Assembly: GCF_964199755.1 (NCBI RefSeq)
Contig: NC_133896.1
Span: 82,241,815 to 82,305,814, forward strand
Origin: Larus michahellis
Lineage: Eukaryota; Chordata; Aves; Charadriiformes; Laridae
DNA length: 64,000 nucleotides
Direction: 5' to 3'
The notes under the pieces are model-generated. The model was not told where the DNA came from, did no database searches, and saw nothing but the letters and a program-made list of their open reading frames with translations. The position numbers and the translations under genes are program-made. This document shows positions 48,518-61,744 of this stretch, piece after piece (position 1 is the stretch's first letter; each line of letters opens with the position of its first letter).

Positions 48518-51500
48518 TCAGAACTGGACCCAGTTGGACTGCTGAGGAGCCTGATTGGGAACAGCACTGAAATAAAGAAAGAAGAATCAACAGAGCAGAT
48601 CTAATAAGACTTGTTAACTTACGGCTCTTCCAGCACCCATCAGGACACTACCCTTCTTGAGTGCAGTTCCCTTCACCACAGTTTACCTGGACGCGGTGCT
48701 GAAGTCTCCCCAGAGGTCTGTGGTAGCTGATGCTGGTGCCTTGGATGCAGATGCAGGAGCATCCAGGTCTAATAGAATATCTAAGGCAAAAGCAAAAAAA
48801 AAAAAAAGAAAAAAGTCAAGCTAATCACAAAGAAAACCCCACCTATCACCTTACACAAACTGTAGGATGCAGGGTCAGAGAATCTTTGAAGGGACTCCAT
48901 CTCTCTTTCCAGAAGAAGGAAGTTACACGTTTTAAGGATTTTGTTATAACAGCAGCTCCTTTTACTGAATGTGCACTAAGCCTCCAGCTCCTATTACAGG
49001 GGTACATCGTCTTCAAGAACTATTCAGTCTCCACCTAGCATACCAAACGACAGATTTGTGACATATTACCTCTCACAGTAGAAATGAGGCTCAGACTCAG
49101 GCCAATCTCAGCAAACATAACAGTTGCCAAGCAGGCATCACCTTAACAGTACAAATCACACACTGGAGCCCAGCCCTATTTAGAAGCTTGCGGTTTCTCC
49201 TCACCCTGATCTGTGTACAGCACTGCTAAAGTCTCTGCCTTCAGAAGAGTACCATCAGCTCTGCAGACACCTCTGTATGGTCACACTAAAACTGCATACA
49301 GCATCCACAATTCTGCAGCAACCTCTTTGTTACAGAATCACAGAATGGTTTGGGTTGGAAGGGGCCTTCAAAGATAATCTAATCCATCCACACTGCCATG
49401 GGCAGGGACACCTTTCATTAGGTCAGGTTGCTCAAAGCCCTGTCCAGTCCAGCCTTGAACACTTCCAGGGATGGGGCGTCCACTATTGCTCTGGACCACC
49501 TGTTCCAGCATTTAATCGCCCTCATTGTAAAGAACTTCTTCCTTATATCCAATCCTAATCCATCATCTTTCAGTTTAAAACCATGGCCCCTTGTCCTATT
49601 CACTACAGGCCTCAGTAAAAAGTCTTTCTCCGTCTTGCTTACAAGCCTCCTTTATATACTGAAAGGCTGCAATAAGGTCTCCCTTAAGCCTTCGCTCCTC
49701 CAAGCTGAACAACCTCAACTCTCTCAGCCTTTCTTCTTAGGAGAAGTGTTCCAGCTCTCATCACTTTTATGGCCCTCCTCTGGACCCGCTATAACAGGTC
49801 CATGCCTTTCTTAGACTGGGGACCCCAGAGATGGGTGCAATATTCCAGGTGGGGTCTCACCAGAGCAGAGATGGGCAGAATCACCTTCCTCAACTTGCTG
49901 GCCACGCTTCCTTTGATGCAGCCCAGGACGTGGTTGGCTTTCTGGGCTACAAGCACATATTGCTGTCTCATGTCCAATTTTTCAACCACCAGTATCCTTA
50001 AGTCCTTGACTGTAGGACTGCTCTCAATGCATTCATCCCCCAGTCTGTATTGGTACTGGTGATTGCCCCACCGCAGGTGCAGGACGTTAAACTTGGCCTT
50101 GTTGAACTTCACATACATATATATGTGTGTGTGTACACGTGCATGCATACACGTGTATGCATAAATTTCTGTTGAACTTCATACATATATGAAATTTTAT
50201 ATATAAATAATACGTATTATATAAAATTATATAACTATTTTTAAAATAACCCATTATACTCACAATTCTACTATACTTTGCACCTCTTTGCTGCTCATAC
50301 TAAAGCTTCCTCTCTGCCTATTCAAAGCCACTCAAGAAGTGCTTTTCCTGCATCTTTCGACAACAATCACAAGTCTATATATATTTTTCCTGCAGAGAGC
50401 GAGTGACTGTGCAGTACTTTTCTGGACACCCTACACAGCTCCGCCAGTGTCCCTAAAGCACATACAAGTTCAGAAAAATACAACTATTTATATTTCATAC
50501 ACACACCTCCCTGGCTCATTTTAACCAAGTTGCTTGGTTTCTCCTTTGCAAGGACAGGAGCTACAACATTGTCCTCCTGGCAAGAACAACAAGCAGGTAT
50601 TATTAAATAAGCAGGAAGATCCTCAGGTCAAAGACAGCAATCACAGGGCACTGTTGGCACTAGATTGAACATCAGTCCCCTGAAGCAGGCCTCAGTCTTC
50701 TCTATGCACCCACCAGCGTCTGACAGACTGTTTGCACTAATGTTTACCTGCACTACCCACGTTACTCGATTTCAGCACGGGTGGTGGTGTGACATGGTTG
50801 GCAATGGCTGTGGAAGAAGGGGGAGGTATAGGAGGGACTGCGATTTTGCCTCCCGGTGGGGGTGGCAGCAAGCTTAGGCCCCCTGATCCAGACACACGGG
50901 GCTTGGCTGCTCCTCCTTTCTTTGTCGTCATGTTCTGTATAAAAAGAAAGGACAAGTGAGGAAGAGGCTCCATTGGCATATCCATAGAAAGAAGCAGAGT
51001 AAACTGGGCTGCTTACCCCAATGTTCAGTTTTATGGTCTGCCCTTCCTTAAACCCTAAGTCCAATTTGGGACGTGTGTCAGCTTCCTGGGACTCCTTGGA
51101 GATCTCAGTCTCCTGCTTCACCCACCTAAAAAGAAGAGAGGAAGGCATAAGACCCTGTGGCAAAGGGAAACAGGGTTTCAGACAAATGCATGGTTCCTCT
51201 CCCCACCCTGCCAAAGAACTACCTTGCCTTGTCAAACCAGCTACCTCCCTACTCCCAGTGTAGTACAGCAAAAAGCTGGGACCACCACAAACCCAAGAGA
51301 CTAACACTGCACCTGTAGCACCACAGGACCTAAGCTTAAAACTTACAGATCTGACCCTGCAGGACTCTCAGCTTGCATGACAGCTGGCAGCACACTCAAC
51401 TGTCCCTGAGGGAGCCAGAGCAAGGTTCCACAACCATCCCAAGGAAGCCTGCGCTAAATGAACATGCACCACCACCCGCCATGTTCTACAGGCCAGAGGA

Positions 51501-53689
51501 AAAACGGCATTCCAGAAAAGCACAACTCACTTGAAGTGATCCTGCAAAGAGACGTTGAAGTCAAAGGCATCACCACGATCCGTGAAGCCAATGCCTATAA
51601 AAGCACTTCGTCCTAGCAAGGAGACAGGAGTCGTCATTGGAGCGCCCTGCAAACAGGCCCTTGTGTTCATTCACTCCAAAATCCTTCTGCTTCTCCTAAA
51701 CCACTCTGTGCTACCTCCCTTTGACACACCTGCAACTGGACACCAGCAGCTCACAGCAGTTCATTGTTCCTAGCCTTCAGGATGCACCCTTCTTCCCATG
51801 CAGCACTCTCAGAAACTGAAGGGTCCTTCCCAGCCCCTGGACTCTGTGCAACGTAGAGAACCCTCCTTTGTTGACCTTGCCTTCATACCCCTGCAGGCAC
51901 GCTACCCAGCCTTTTCAGCACTCCCAACACCATTTCAATCCATCTGGCATACACACAGCTCCATCAGGCTAAGTCTCCTCCACTCCTGTCACCTGGCATG
52001 TACATAAGCCCTCAACTCACCAGTCCCATCCTGAATTCGAATGACAAAATAGCGACTGGAATCTGCCACAGTCTCCACTGCAATGCCAGGGTATTGATCT
52101 ATAGGAGCCTGGGCAAAGAGTTCCCCTGTAGGCAAAGAACTGCGTGTTAAAGAGAGCAACCTCTTGCATGGCCCGATCTGCCCCGCGCATCTCTGAGCGG
52201 CCTTAGAAGCACATAAGCAGCAATCACAGTTGCAGTCTTGCCAAGCCACTGTCTTTCCCTTACCTGAAACCTTATCCTCCAGTTTTATGTATGCAGTTTT
52301 GCCTTTGGAGGTGACACGAAGCCGCCCTGTCCAGTCTGGATGGTCCAGTTTCCAGTCAGATGCTCTGAAAAGAAAAGCAACTGTTCACTGACACCCGTTC
52401 ATCAACTGTTCATCAACACCTCCACTTCTGCCCAACCACCTCAGCAAAAGGTTGTTCCCAAACCTTCAACACATGCACCTGCCTTCTTCCACTTCTCTCC
52501 CCAGACAATATAGGAGATCTCAGCTCCGCTCTGTTACTGCCAATCGACACACATGGCTCTGACTGGCCTCTGTTTCCTCTGGATAAAGGGAAATAGATAC
52601 AGTCCAGAGAACAACTTTGTCTTTACCTTTATAAGCTTGCAGAAAAGGGGAGACTGAAACCCAGAAACTCACTTGCAACAGTAAACCCAAAAGCAACTGT
52701 GAGCATCAGGAAGACCCCAAAAATTAATTAATAGGATGCTGAAAAGCCACTCCATTGTTCTACCTCATTGATATAAAGTAATATCAAGTACCTCTGGACC
52801 TAGAGACAGCTAGCTTACACTAGCTAAAAGATAATACACACACCTGTCTTGTCTAGCCCATCAAACTCTTTGCTACAGACTGCTGTAAAGGGAAAAAAGA
52901 AACACCCCCACAGGATTCTGCAACTGGAAACCAACACCTATGACCAGGCACAGCATCCACAGTGGCTAGAGTTTGCCAAGTTCAGTGAGTAGCACTGACC
53001 GTACTTCAGAGGACAAACCCACTTCTCCAGGCAGTCTGTCTGGAGACAGAGTCTGTCTGTAAGTCTCCAGCTTACAAACTCACACTCTGCTGGTCTCAGC
53101 TAAAGAGAAAGATGGCATTTCTAACGCCTGGTCCTGCAATCTCTTCCTAAAAATCACGCTGAACTCCTTCTGGCTTCCTCCCTGCTACTTGCAAAGCCAA
53201 CGGGACAAATTTAACGTGCCATTAAACCACATCAGACCTGCGTCCCAGGGAACCAGGCAAACTGGGAGCAGAGGTCAGCTCTGCCTGGAAGAGCAAGTCA
53301 CCCAGGAGCCCCCACCTCCTGCACATGACTAACAGAGCATCCTCCCCAGCACGGAGCAAAGCCTTCCCGCTTTCAGGCACACACCACCCACAAGAGGCGA
53401 CTCAAGCCAGGGAAGCCCCGGAGCTACAGCCGGTGGGGATTAAGCCCTCAGGGAACAGGCCTGAGCTGCTTGCGGCCGCAGGCTACAGCCTCCTAAGGCC
53501 CCGCTCGGGGCGAGGGCACCCCTTCCCGCGCCCGGGCCCAGTAGGAGCTGTGCCGGGCCGAGCCAGCCTCGAGCGCCACACGCTCCCTCACCTGTACCCG
53601 CGGTTGGAAGTGCGCGGCGGGATGCGATAGACGTTAACATCGGGCTTCACGCAGAGGACAGACTCGTACTCCAACTCAGCCGCCGCCAT
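48518..53689 (-). CDS. NECAP1: NECAP1, adaptin ear-binding coat-associated protein 1
   Basis: Eight minus-strand coding exons join exactly to 274 codons: 53592-53689, 52264-52364, 52021-52125, 51531-51612, 51017-51125, 50748-50934, 48687-48780 and 48518-48566. All borders are AG/GT. The protein starts [20 protein letters not shown], runs through the PHear domain (about residues 1-130: [41 protein letters not shown]), then a proline-rich linker ([11 protein letters not shown]), DILLDLD and DLWGDF, and ends NWVQF. The human protein is about 275 aa and nearly collinear. Family knowledge: it binds AP-2 through the PHear domain and the C-terminal WxxF motif and helps clathrin-coated vesicle formation. 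An upstream in-frame ATG exists at 53785, but the family start is at 53689. The gene looks intact and starts in a CpG-rich promoter. Confidence 0.96.
49334..50115 (-). mobile_element. CR1: CR1 LINE 3' part inside a NECAP1 intron
   Basis: On the minus strand this reads the CR1 C-terminal coding end ([33 protein letters not shown]) and 3' tail near 49334. It lies in the intron between 48780 and 50748, in the same orientation as NECAP1. It is 5'-truncated and broken. Its 5' edge runs into a dinucleotide-rich repeat. Confidence 0.88.
50112..50240. repeat. AT/GT-rich simple repeat
   Basis: Runs of ATAC/ATAT, GTGTGTGTGT and TATATAAATAAT follow the CR1 edge. The CR1-like word GTTGAACTTCA occurs at 50101 and again at 50171, with the microsatellite between, which suggests slippage or template switching at the element's 5' end. 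Confidence 0.75.
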
Positions 53690-54240
53690 GTCGGCCGCTA
53701 ACCCCAGCAGCGCGGAAAGGAGCGAGGGGTGGGAGCCTAATAGCCCGGAACGCTTCCGGCCGCCATCTTTGATGAGGGCAGACACTGCCTAGGGGCGGCC
53801 GGGCGGGAAGTCGGTCACGTTGAAGGCGTCGAGGAAGGCATCTTGGATCCTGGCAGCAAAATGCGGTGGGCGGGGAAGTGGCCATCTTGGAGCCGGTTCT
53901 GACACTGCAGCGGGAGCCGGCGCCATCTTGGGCCCTGGCAGCTCCCCGCAGGGCCTAGCGCGGCCATGTTTGGTTCGGGCTCAGGAAGTGGTGCCGGGCG
54001 CCATCCCGGAGCCGGGCGCGGCCATGCCGGGAGCGGGCAGAGCAGGGCGGGCTAACGCGCCCCTGGGGAGGCCCTGAGCTGCCGGCCTCCCGCCAGCCCC
54101 GTACGCGGGGGGGAGGCACCGGCCGCGGAGTCCAGAGGACGGTGGCACCGAGGAAGAGGCGCCGGTGTCACGCCGAGAGCTGGGAAGCCAGGGCTGCGCC
54201 GTGCGGAAACATGGGGCTGGGTTTTCTGCTGCCCCACGAA
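53440..54240. promoter_or_regulatory. CpG-rich promoter region of NECAP1
   Basis: GC content and CpG frequency rise sharply over this stretch (GCGGCCGC-type words, GGGCGGG boxes). It contains the first coding exon of NECAP1 and the DNA upstream. Such CpG islands mark broadly active vertebrate promoters and are often bidirectional; I saw no convincing plus-strand coding exon. Confidence 0.8.
53759..54050 (+). promoter_or_regulatory. Array of YY1-like GCCAT motifs
   Basis: GCCAT(C/G)-type sites begin at 53762, 53881, 53922, 53963, 54000 and 54021, with a GGCATCTTGG variant at 53838. Several are GCCATCTTGG, whose complement AAGATGGC is the core of YY1 sites. Spacings of 43, 41, 41 and 37 suggest a decayed tandem unit. 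The site at 53762, joined to CGGAAG on the minus strand (YY1 plus ETS), lies 70 bases upstream of the NECAP1 start codon and may mark its transcription start. Confidence 0.6.
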
Positions 54241-57200
54241 TATCTGGGGGGGCTTCGTGGATTCCTGCGTGCCCTGGGCAGCGGGATGGAGCGCTTCTCT
54301 GCTTCCCTGCCCATTTCTCTCTCCCGTAGCCTTGGGTCAAAGCTTGGGTTTTAAGTGAAAATGGGGTTTTGTGTGGCTTGTGGTGCCGGGATCAGGAGGC
54401 CCTTGGTGAAACAGCAAACCAAAAAGAATATGGCACAAGCCACTACAAGTTTTGCAGCTTTGCAGTGGTGAAAATGCCTGCTACGTAAAGGTTAATTTCA
54501 GGAATGTGACTTGCCAGGAATGTGGCCAAAATAAGTGTTTAGATAATAGTTTATTTATCAAATAAGATAAAGACTAGTATCATCTAAACTGCTATTTTTT
54601 CAATAGTGACTTTCCAGCGAGGACTGCTATTGAAGTGTACTGCTGTGTAGTAGCCTGTGACTGAGTCTCTAAAAATACTAAATGTTTACTGTGCAAACGG
54701 GAAGAAAAGGCTTAAGAAAAGTTACAAACAAAGTTATATATCCGCAGATCTGGGGTGGGCATAGCATGCGCTAATTGTACTAGGAAGTAATTTAAGCCAT
54801 CCGTGGAAGACTGAGTGACCACAGTTTATTGCTAAGGGTAAAGCACGAAGTAAATGAAATGGCACTAAGTTTGAGGGATTATTTTTTTTCCAGTATGGAA
54901 TACTGTTAGATAACGCAGTGGGAGCTGAAACGGTAGCTGAAGATTTGTTTCTTGCTGTTTCCAGAGGTAAGTGGAACAAGATGGTAATGAACCTCAGTCA
55001 TAGCAGTCAAACAAGCTGCCCTTCTGTCAGGTCAAACGTCCAGCTAGCCCAGCATTGTATCTCTGACAGTGCCCAGTGCAGAAAAACTTTGAAACGCAGA
55101 AAGGGAGTCTGCAGCTGATTCCATGGATCTGGTTAGTGAAGCTATTTTGAAGGCAAGCATAGGAATAGTCTTCGGTCATTAAGACTAACAGAGTAGGATA
55201 CTTGTCATTTCATTAGCATATCTAAGTGTAACTGGCCTGGTTTTCCCTAGAAATGATGATGTTAGCTGTATAAGTACACACACAGGAAAGGCGCATGACT
55301 GCTGTGAGCTAAGTACCCGAACAGATACAGAATAACACAAATGTGCAGCTTCCTTTTCCCCTTCCCTTCTGCTAGCTTGCTCTGCCTCCCTGCAGCAGGA
55401 GGGGCTGACGCAGTCTGTTTTTTGGCAGACCTGGATTCCCCAGGGGACAGCAGCCCACGCCCTGCTGTGCGGGTGACCTGCCAGGCTGCACGCTGACGCA
55501 GACAGATAGCTGCCCAGGAAGAGGGATTTGAACCCTTTCATGCAGTCTGCGCAAGAACTAGTAGGGATACACAGCGCTGATGTGCCACAGTGTAAAAGAA
55601 GGCTCTGGCTCCCTACTTGCAATATGCCAGTGTTACATTGCTTGCCAGACTGGCAGAGTTAAGGCAAAGAGGTTAATGAGAGGCAAACCTTAGAGAACAA
55701 CAGAGCAGCTTAAAGACAGGACAGAATTACACTTTCCTAGTATACCGGCCTGGCAATCTGTAGTGTAAGGGCTTTGTGGGCCAGGGGCTTGGTGTGTATT
55801 TGTTAGACTTAGTGCATGTTGTTGTAGACTTTCCTTCTATGGATTCATCTAATTGCTTTTTTGGAATGTATTTATACTTTTGATTACCCATATCGTTCCT
55901 GGAGTAATGAATCTAATTGTTCAATATGAAAAATTGTAATTTTTGTTTCCAGGCTTCTACCTGATCATTTCATTTGTTACCTCCTTGTTCTTGTGCTATA
56001 AGAACTCAAGTGTCACCTTCTCCATGTGTCTGTCTCTTATACTACCACTTAGATGTCTTTTTCCCAAGGTGAAGCATTCTCGTCTATTTAGCTTGTCCAC
56101 CAAAAGAAGCCATTCTGAGCCATGGCTGTCTAGTCGTCACTTTCTGTTCTGATTCTGTAATTGTTTTTAAGATCAGGGATCACCACAGCATTCAGTATTC
56201 AAGAAGCAACTGAATACTTCACATTATATGTACCTTTAGAATAGCGTTGCATGTTGACATGATTTTTCATAGAACTTTCTGCAGTGACTGCTAAGTTTTT
56301 TGTTTGAATGGTATTAACTTACCTGGAGTACATCACTGTGTGTGTATAGTTATGGTTGCTTTTCCAAATACAATAATTCACGATTAGCAATATTGAATTT
56401 CACCTCCTTCTTTATTGTGCTGTCATTCAGTGTCCAGCAATCCTCCTACGTTTCTTCTAGAAGGAGAGCACCTAAGACAAGAGAATGGCAAAGGGCCAAT
56501 TTTTATAAGGCATGTGAGGAGAGATGCACAAGCAGCACCAGGACACCAGGAATACGTTTCCCATTCAATTCCATTGAGACTTAACCAGCAGAGAACATAA
56601 CATTCTTCTGTCTTTTTCAAACAAGCATCACTGGACCAGGAAAATACAAAGAACTGCCAATAATAGCTAATGTTTTTTAATTATTTTTTTAAAAGGATTT
56701 AGCAGTGAGGTTGAAATCTTAAAAGAGAACAAATTTAAAATTAAACTATGAAAGCAATGGAGGATCCATGTTATTCCCATGCTTCATTCAATGAATGAAA
56801 ACCAAGGAATAGCAGAAATCATGGATGGAACTCCACAATGTTCCGTCATATGAGGTGTGCAAATAAAAAGGCACAGGGTAAAATGCACAGTTCATGCCAA
56901 TCCATAGGTAGCCTGGTAATAAACTATGCAGAAGAATCATTTGGGCTTTTGCTTTGATTTTTGCTTTGCTTATTTAAGAAAAAAAATAGGGCATTGTTCA
57001 GGAATGTACTTAATGGATGGGCTCAACATTTGGAATTTTCCTTCTCTGCGCAGAAGGTACAGGGGAAACCAGTCCTGCAAAACAACCATTAGATATCTTA
57101 AAGGTTAATCCCAAGATGAGTGTTTTTACAAAACAGTCCAAATACTATTTCAAATGATGCTTCCTTCACTGAAAATGCCCTGGCAAAACATCTGACTGAA

Positions 57201-57984
57201 ATACTCACCCAGTGCCGAGAACCTGTTATTGCGAAGAGCTGCTTTTTAATTATGTATGGTCTATGTATGTACCAGTTTTGCCAAGCTTTGTTCCCTGCTT
57301 GTTGTCCAAAGCTTGTGCTTACTTGAGTTTACTCAGCAATGTACAAAAATGCTGCGTACAAAAACATACAAAAATCCACAATGATTCAGTGGATTTTCTA
57401 AAGAGGAATCTGAGGAATACCAGCACAGGGCAACCCTGCAGATCCTTGATGGTACTGGAGGGTCCCTATGAAACTAAGTGCACAGTTGTGACGATGAAAA
57501 CAAACGCATAGCGAAGACCGACCACCAGACCACTGCCGTGTGCTTTCTAGAGAAACACTTATGCTAGTTATGGCTAAGCTTTATAGGGAGAGTTTGGGAC
57601 AGGTTTTTTTTATGAAGACAGGTTTGCCATATGCACAAGGAACATTCACGGTCTGTGAAAGATCCTAGCTATCTAGTCACTCCACCTGCAGAAAAACGAA
57701 TGGGAAATCTGAGAAGGCCCGCAATGCTTTGTAGAACTGCAGAATAAGCAGTAGAAATAAGAACTACACGTGGAATTCTCAGTTCTTGCCAAAGTGTTTT
57801 GGAGAGAACCTGCATACTCTTACAGGAGGGAGGCTTTTGTAAATATACTGATCACATTTTTAGAATTGTATATGGGTGTAACTATTTAGTAACTGAGAAT
57901 GATGCATTTTGTAATAACAAACCTGACACAGCAATATAAGTGGTAACTTGCATTAGGGTTTTAGCCAACTTGTTGTGTTGGCCA
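54241..57984. other. No gene recognised
   Basis: AT-rich spacer upstream of NECAP1. A minus-strand frame of 145 codons (55185-55622) has no family resemblance. No exon with supported borders and no named repeat was seen. Confidence 0.4.
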
Positions 57985-59113
57985 GTTGAGTCTCTACATC
58001 AAGACAAACTTCAATATGAAGTTTACCTGGACTTGTGCAAAGCATTTGACGCTGTCCCGCACGACATTCTGGTCTCTAAATTGGAGAGACATGGATTTGA
58101 CAGACTGACCACTTGGTGGATAAGAAATTGGCCGGATGGGTGCACTCAAAGCATTGTGGTTGATGGCTCAGTGTCCAAGTGGAAACCAGTGACGTGTGGC
58201 GTTCCTCAGGGTTAGTACTGGGACCAGTACTATTTAACATCTTTGTTGGCAACATGGGCAGTGGGATTGAGTGCACCCTCAGCAAGTTTGCTGATGACAC
58301 CAAGCTGTGTGATACGTTCAACACGCTGGAGGGAAGGGATGCCATCCAGAGGGACCTAGACAGGCTTGAGAGGTGGGCAGTCCCAAGCACAAATACGGGC
58401 TGGGTGCAGAATGGATTGAGAGCAGCCCTGAGGAGAAGGACTTGGGGGTCTTGGTTGATGAGAAGCGCAACATGAGCTGGCAATATGTGCTTGCAGCCCA
58501 GAAAGCCAACCGCATCCTGGGCAGCATCAAAAGAAGCGTGGCCAGCATGTCGAGGGAGGTGGTTCTGCCCCTCTGCTCCGCTCTTCTGAGACCCTACCTG
58601 CAGTACTGTGTCCAGCTCTGGAGCCCCCAACGTAAGAACGACATGGAGCTGCTGGAGCGAGCCCAGAGGAGGGCCACAAAGATGATCCGAGGGCTGGAGC
58701 ACCTCTCCTGTGAAGACAGGCTGAGAGAGTTGGGGTTGTTCAGCCTGGAGAAGAGAAGGCTCCAGGGAGACCGTATAGCGGCCTTACAGTATATGAAAGG
58801 GGCCTACAGGAAAGATGGGGAGGGACTCTTTATCAGGGAGTGTAGCGATAGGGTGAGGGGTAATGGTTTTAAACTGAAAGAGGGGAGATTTAGATTAAAC
58901 ATTAGGAAGAAATTCTTTACTGTGAGGGTGGTGAGGCACTGGAACAGGTTGCCCAGGGAAGTTGTGCATGCCCCATCCCTGGAAGTGTTCAAGGCCAGGT
59001 TGGATGGGGCTTTGAGCAGCCTGGTCTAGTGGGAGGTGTCCCTGCCCACGGCAGGGGGGTTGGAACTAGATGATCTTTAAGGTCCCTTCCAATTCTAACC
59101 ATTCTGTGATTCT
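57985..59113 (+). mobile_element. CR1: CR1 LINE, reverse transcriptase to 3' end
   Basis: 5'-truncated CR1 beginning within the reverse transcriptase ([20 protein letters not shown]). It has GVPQG followed by a TAG, then FADDTKL, a deletion after RLERWA, and a long intact C-terminal frame (58373-59029, 218 codons) with [17 protein letters not shown] and [19 protein letters not shown]. The 3' end reads CTAGTGGGAGGTGTCCCTGC, then ATTCTGTGATTCT. Subfamily as at 0.8, 33.6 and 49.4 kb. Not mobile. Confidence 0.9.
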
Positions 59114-59116
59114 CCG

Positions 59117-60200
59117 ATTAACATCCCCGTAGACAAACTGATGGAGTATGGGCTAGGTAACTGGACAGTGAGGTGGATTGAATAGTGGCGGAACAGCTGG
59201 GCTCAGAGGGTAGTGATCAGAAGAACTAAGTCCAGCTGAACAGCTGTCACTGGTGGTGTATGGCTGCAGCTGACACTGGTTCTAGTACCGTTTAACTTTT
59301 CATTAATGGCCTGGATGATGAAGCAACGTGCACCCTCAACAAGTTTGCAGATCATACAAAACTGGTAAGAGTGGCTGATGCACCAGGTGTCTCTGCTACC
59401 ATTCAGAGGAATCTGGACATGCTGGAGAGCTGGGCATACAGGAACCCCATAAAGTTCAGCAAGAAGTACAAAGTCCTGCACCTGGGAAGGAACAACCCCA
59501 TACACTAATACATGCTGGGGGCTGACCACCTGGAAAGCAGCTTTGCCGATAATGCTGATGCTGTGATCCTGGTGGACAAAAAGCTGAACATAAACCAGCA
59601 ATGCACCCTCACAACAAAGAATGCCAATAGCTGCCAGGGCTAGATTAGGAGGAATGTTGCCAGCAGGTCAAGGGAGGTGATCCTCTCTACTCAGCACTGG
59701 TGAGGCCACATCTAGAGTGCTGGGGCCAGTTCCGGTCTCCCCAGTACTAGAGAGACGTGGACGTAGTGGAGTGAAGCTTGTGGAGAGCCACTAAGATAAT
59801 TAAGGAATTGGTACACCTGGCATGCAAGGAGAGGCTGAGAGCACTGGGACTGTTCACCCTGGAGAAGACTCGGCGGGATCATCTAGCCGATGGGAGTGTT
59901 TAATGGAGGTGGAGCCAGACTCTTCTCAGTAGTGCTTGGTGACACGACAAGAAGCAATGGGCACAAACTGAAACACGGGAAGTTCCATCTAAACACAACA
60001 AAATAGTTTTTTACTGTGAGGGTGGTTGAACACTAGAGCAGGTTGCCCAGGGAGTTTGTAGAGTCTCCTTCTGTGGAGATACTCAAACCCAACTGGACAC
60101 AGTCCTGGGCAATATTATCTAGCTGACCCTGCTTTCAGCAGCAGAGTAAGGCTAGACAGTCTCCAGTCTTCCAACGTCAGTTATTCAGTGACTCTGTGAA
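59117..60200 (+). mobile_element. CR1: Older diverged CR1 LINE fragment
   Basis: A second CR1 piece follows directly in the same orientation, from the late reverse transcriptase (GNWTVRWIE*WRNSWAQRVV-like) to a decayed 3' end near 60200. DNA words such as AAGTTTGCAGATCATACAAA and AGCACTGGGACTGTTCACC are recognisable. Many substitutions and breaks make it visibly older than its neighbour. Its 3' region resembles the subfamily at 11 and 14 kb. Confidence 0.8.
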
Positions 60201-61744
60201 TTAGAGCCTTTCTAAGCTAACTGGGTCTGCTTATCACGAGGGAAAGGGAGAGATCCAGAAGGGAAGAAAAAAAATGCAGTGTGGTGATTTGGGATTACCA
60301 TCAAAGCTGCAAGTTGGAGGTCTGGTCTGATCTAAGGAATCATTTTATGAAAGTAACAAAATGTCCTTTTTTCCTCCTTGCACCATCACCTTTGAGTATC
60401 TACATTGTTAGGCATTTTACGCTGAGGCGCAAAATACTTCACTAGTCATGCTGCTTGAAAGGTTCATTGATCTGGAAACCTATACAGAGAGGTACCACAT
60501 CGTTTCATCACTGTCCAGCGTGAGCTGTCTGGACCAAAGATAAAGTGCTTGCTGTGTCAAGGTTGTCTGTAGGAGAGAGGTTTTAACTAGGAGGACCAGA
60601 GCTGGTGGAGAATGACCTTCTTGCAAAGGAGAGTTTGACTAGAGCTAGCAAGTCATAAGGTGGTGAAAAGGCTGCGTGTCCCTTGGCCAACAGGAGACGC
60701 TTTCTGTCTGGGTGTGAGGATTCCCCCAGGAAAGACGGCAGGTGAGAATAAGATGCAGCTAGAGGAATTTTCCTGGCAGGCTGCTGACAGCCTGTCCACC
60801 GTTGAGGGTCCAGCCCAGCCCTGGCCTGCCTTCCTGTTTCTGGTTTCATGGGTTTTGTGTTGGTGGCTGCATTTGTGTCTTTCACAGAGATATGCTCAGG
60901 AGCAGAACTCTGCTCCATTTTCCAGGCCGAAACCAAAATATTGAGGCTGATTCTTGTATGTCTGAGCTTTGTCATTTCTGCTAGCAGTCTTGATTTCCCG
61001 AACTGGGAGGGGTGAGGAGGAACCCTGTTGTTGCACATTTGAAACGCCTTCCCCTGGATGTCTTTTCTTTTTATAGTATTGCCACATTTTTTGTTATCAG
61101 CATTTCAGTTAACCACTTCTAGCTTTTCATCAGTCAACTTCCTTCTTTTTTTTAAAAAAAACCAACACGACTTTAAATACCCTGAAAGGTCAAAAACCAG
61201 GTTAAAAATCCCTTTGACATGACCAGTTATGGTTTGCCGAGTACAATGTTCTGTATTTGGTGAACTAAGCTGTCTCAAGCTGGGACAGAAGCTGATCTGG
61301 ATTGATAAGGATCCCAGAAATGGGATTAGCTAGGTGAGCATGCTGATGTAATAAAACGTGGAAGTGGCTACAAGACAACAGATCAGACACCTGATGGTGG
61401 CATGGCAGAGTTTGGAATTATGAATTACATCAAGGAAAGGTCAGCATTATGCCAACAGGCAAGACATCTGATTCAGTTGTCTTATGGAAACTGTAGTAAA
61501 ATACATGTCTATGCCTATCATTCCCTTACTTTCCATTGTTCTTTGGCTCAGGGCGCTTTCATTTTAACGGTGTCGAGACAGCTTCGTTTAGTTTGACTCT
61601 ATTTTATCAGCGGTTCTTATCTCAGACTTCAAATGTGAGTCATTCTAAGCCTTTCTGTCAGGGTGAAAGAACATACTTTGCACACACATGAACATACAGG
61701 AAAAAAAGCAGTTCCTAAAATGTCATGTGAGTTTCTTGTTTTAG

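Noticed and set aside
51021-51307. Extended frames running through NECAP1 exon 5 into introns
   Set aside because: Clear AG/GT borders at 51125 and 51017 and agreement with the known NECAP1 sequence define the exon; the extensions are intron read-through.
53820-54354. Plus-strand frames of 70-85 codons upstream of NECAP1, as a divergent gene
   Set aside because: CpG islands keep frames open by chance; no recognisable protein, and the repeated GCCAT words explain the similar peptides.
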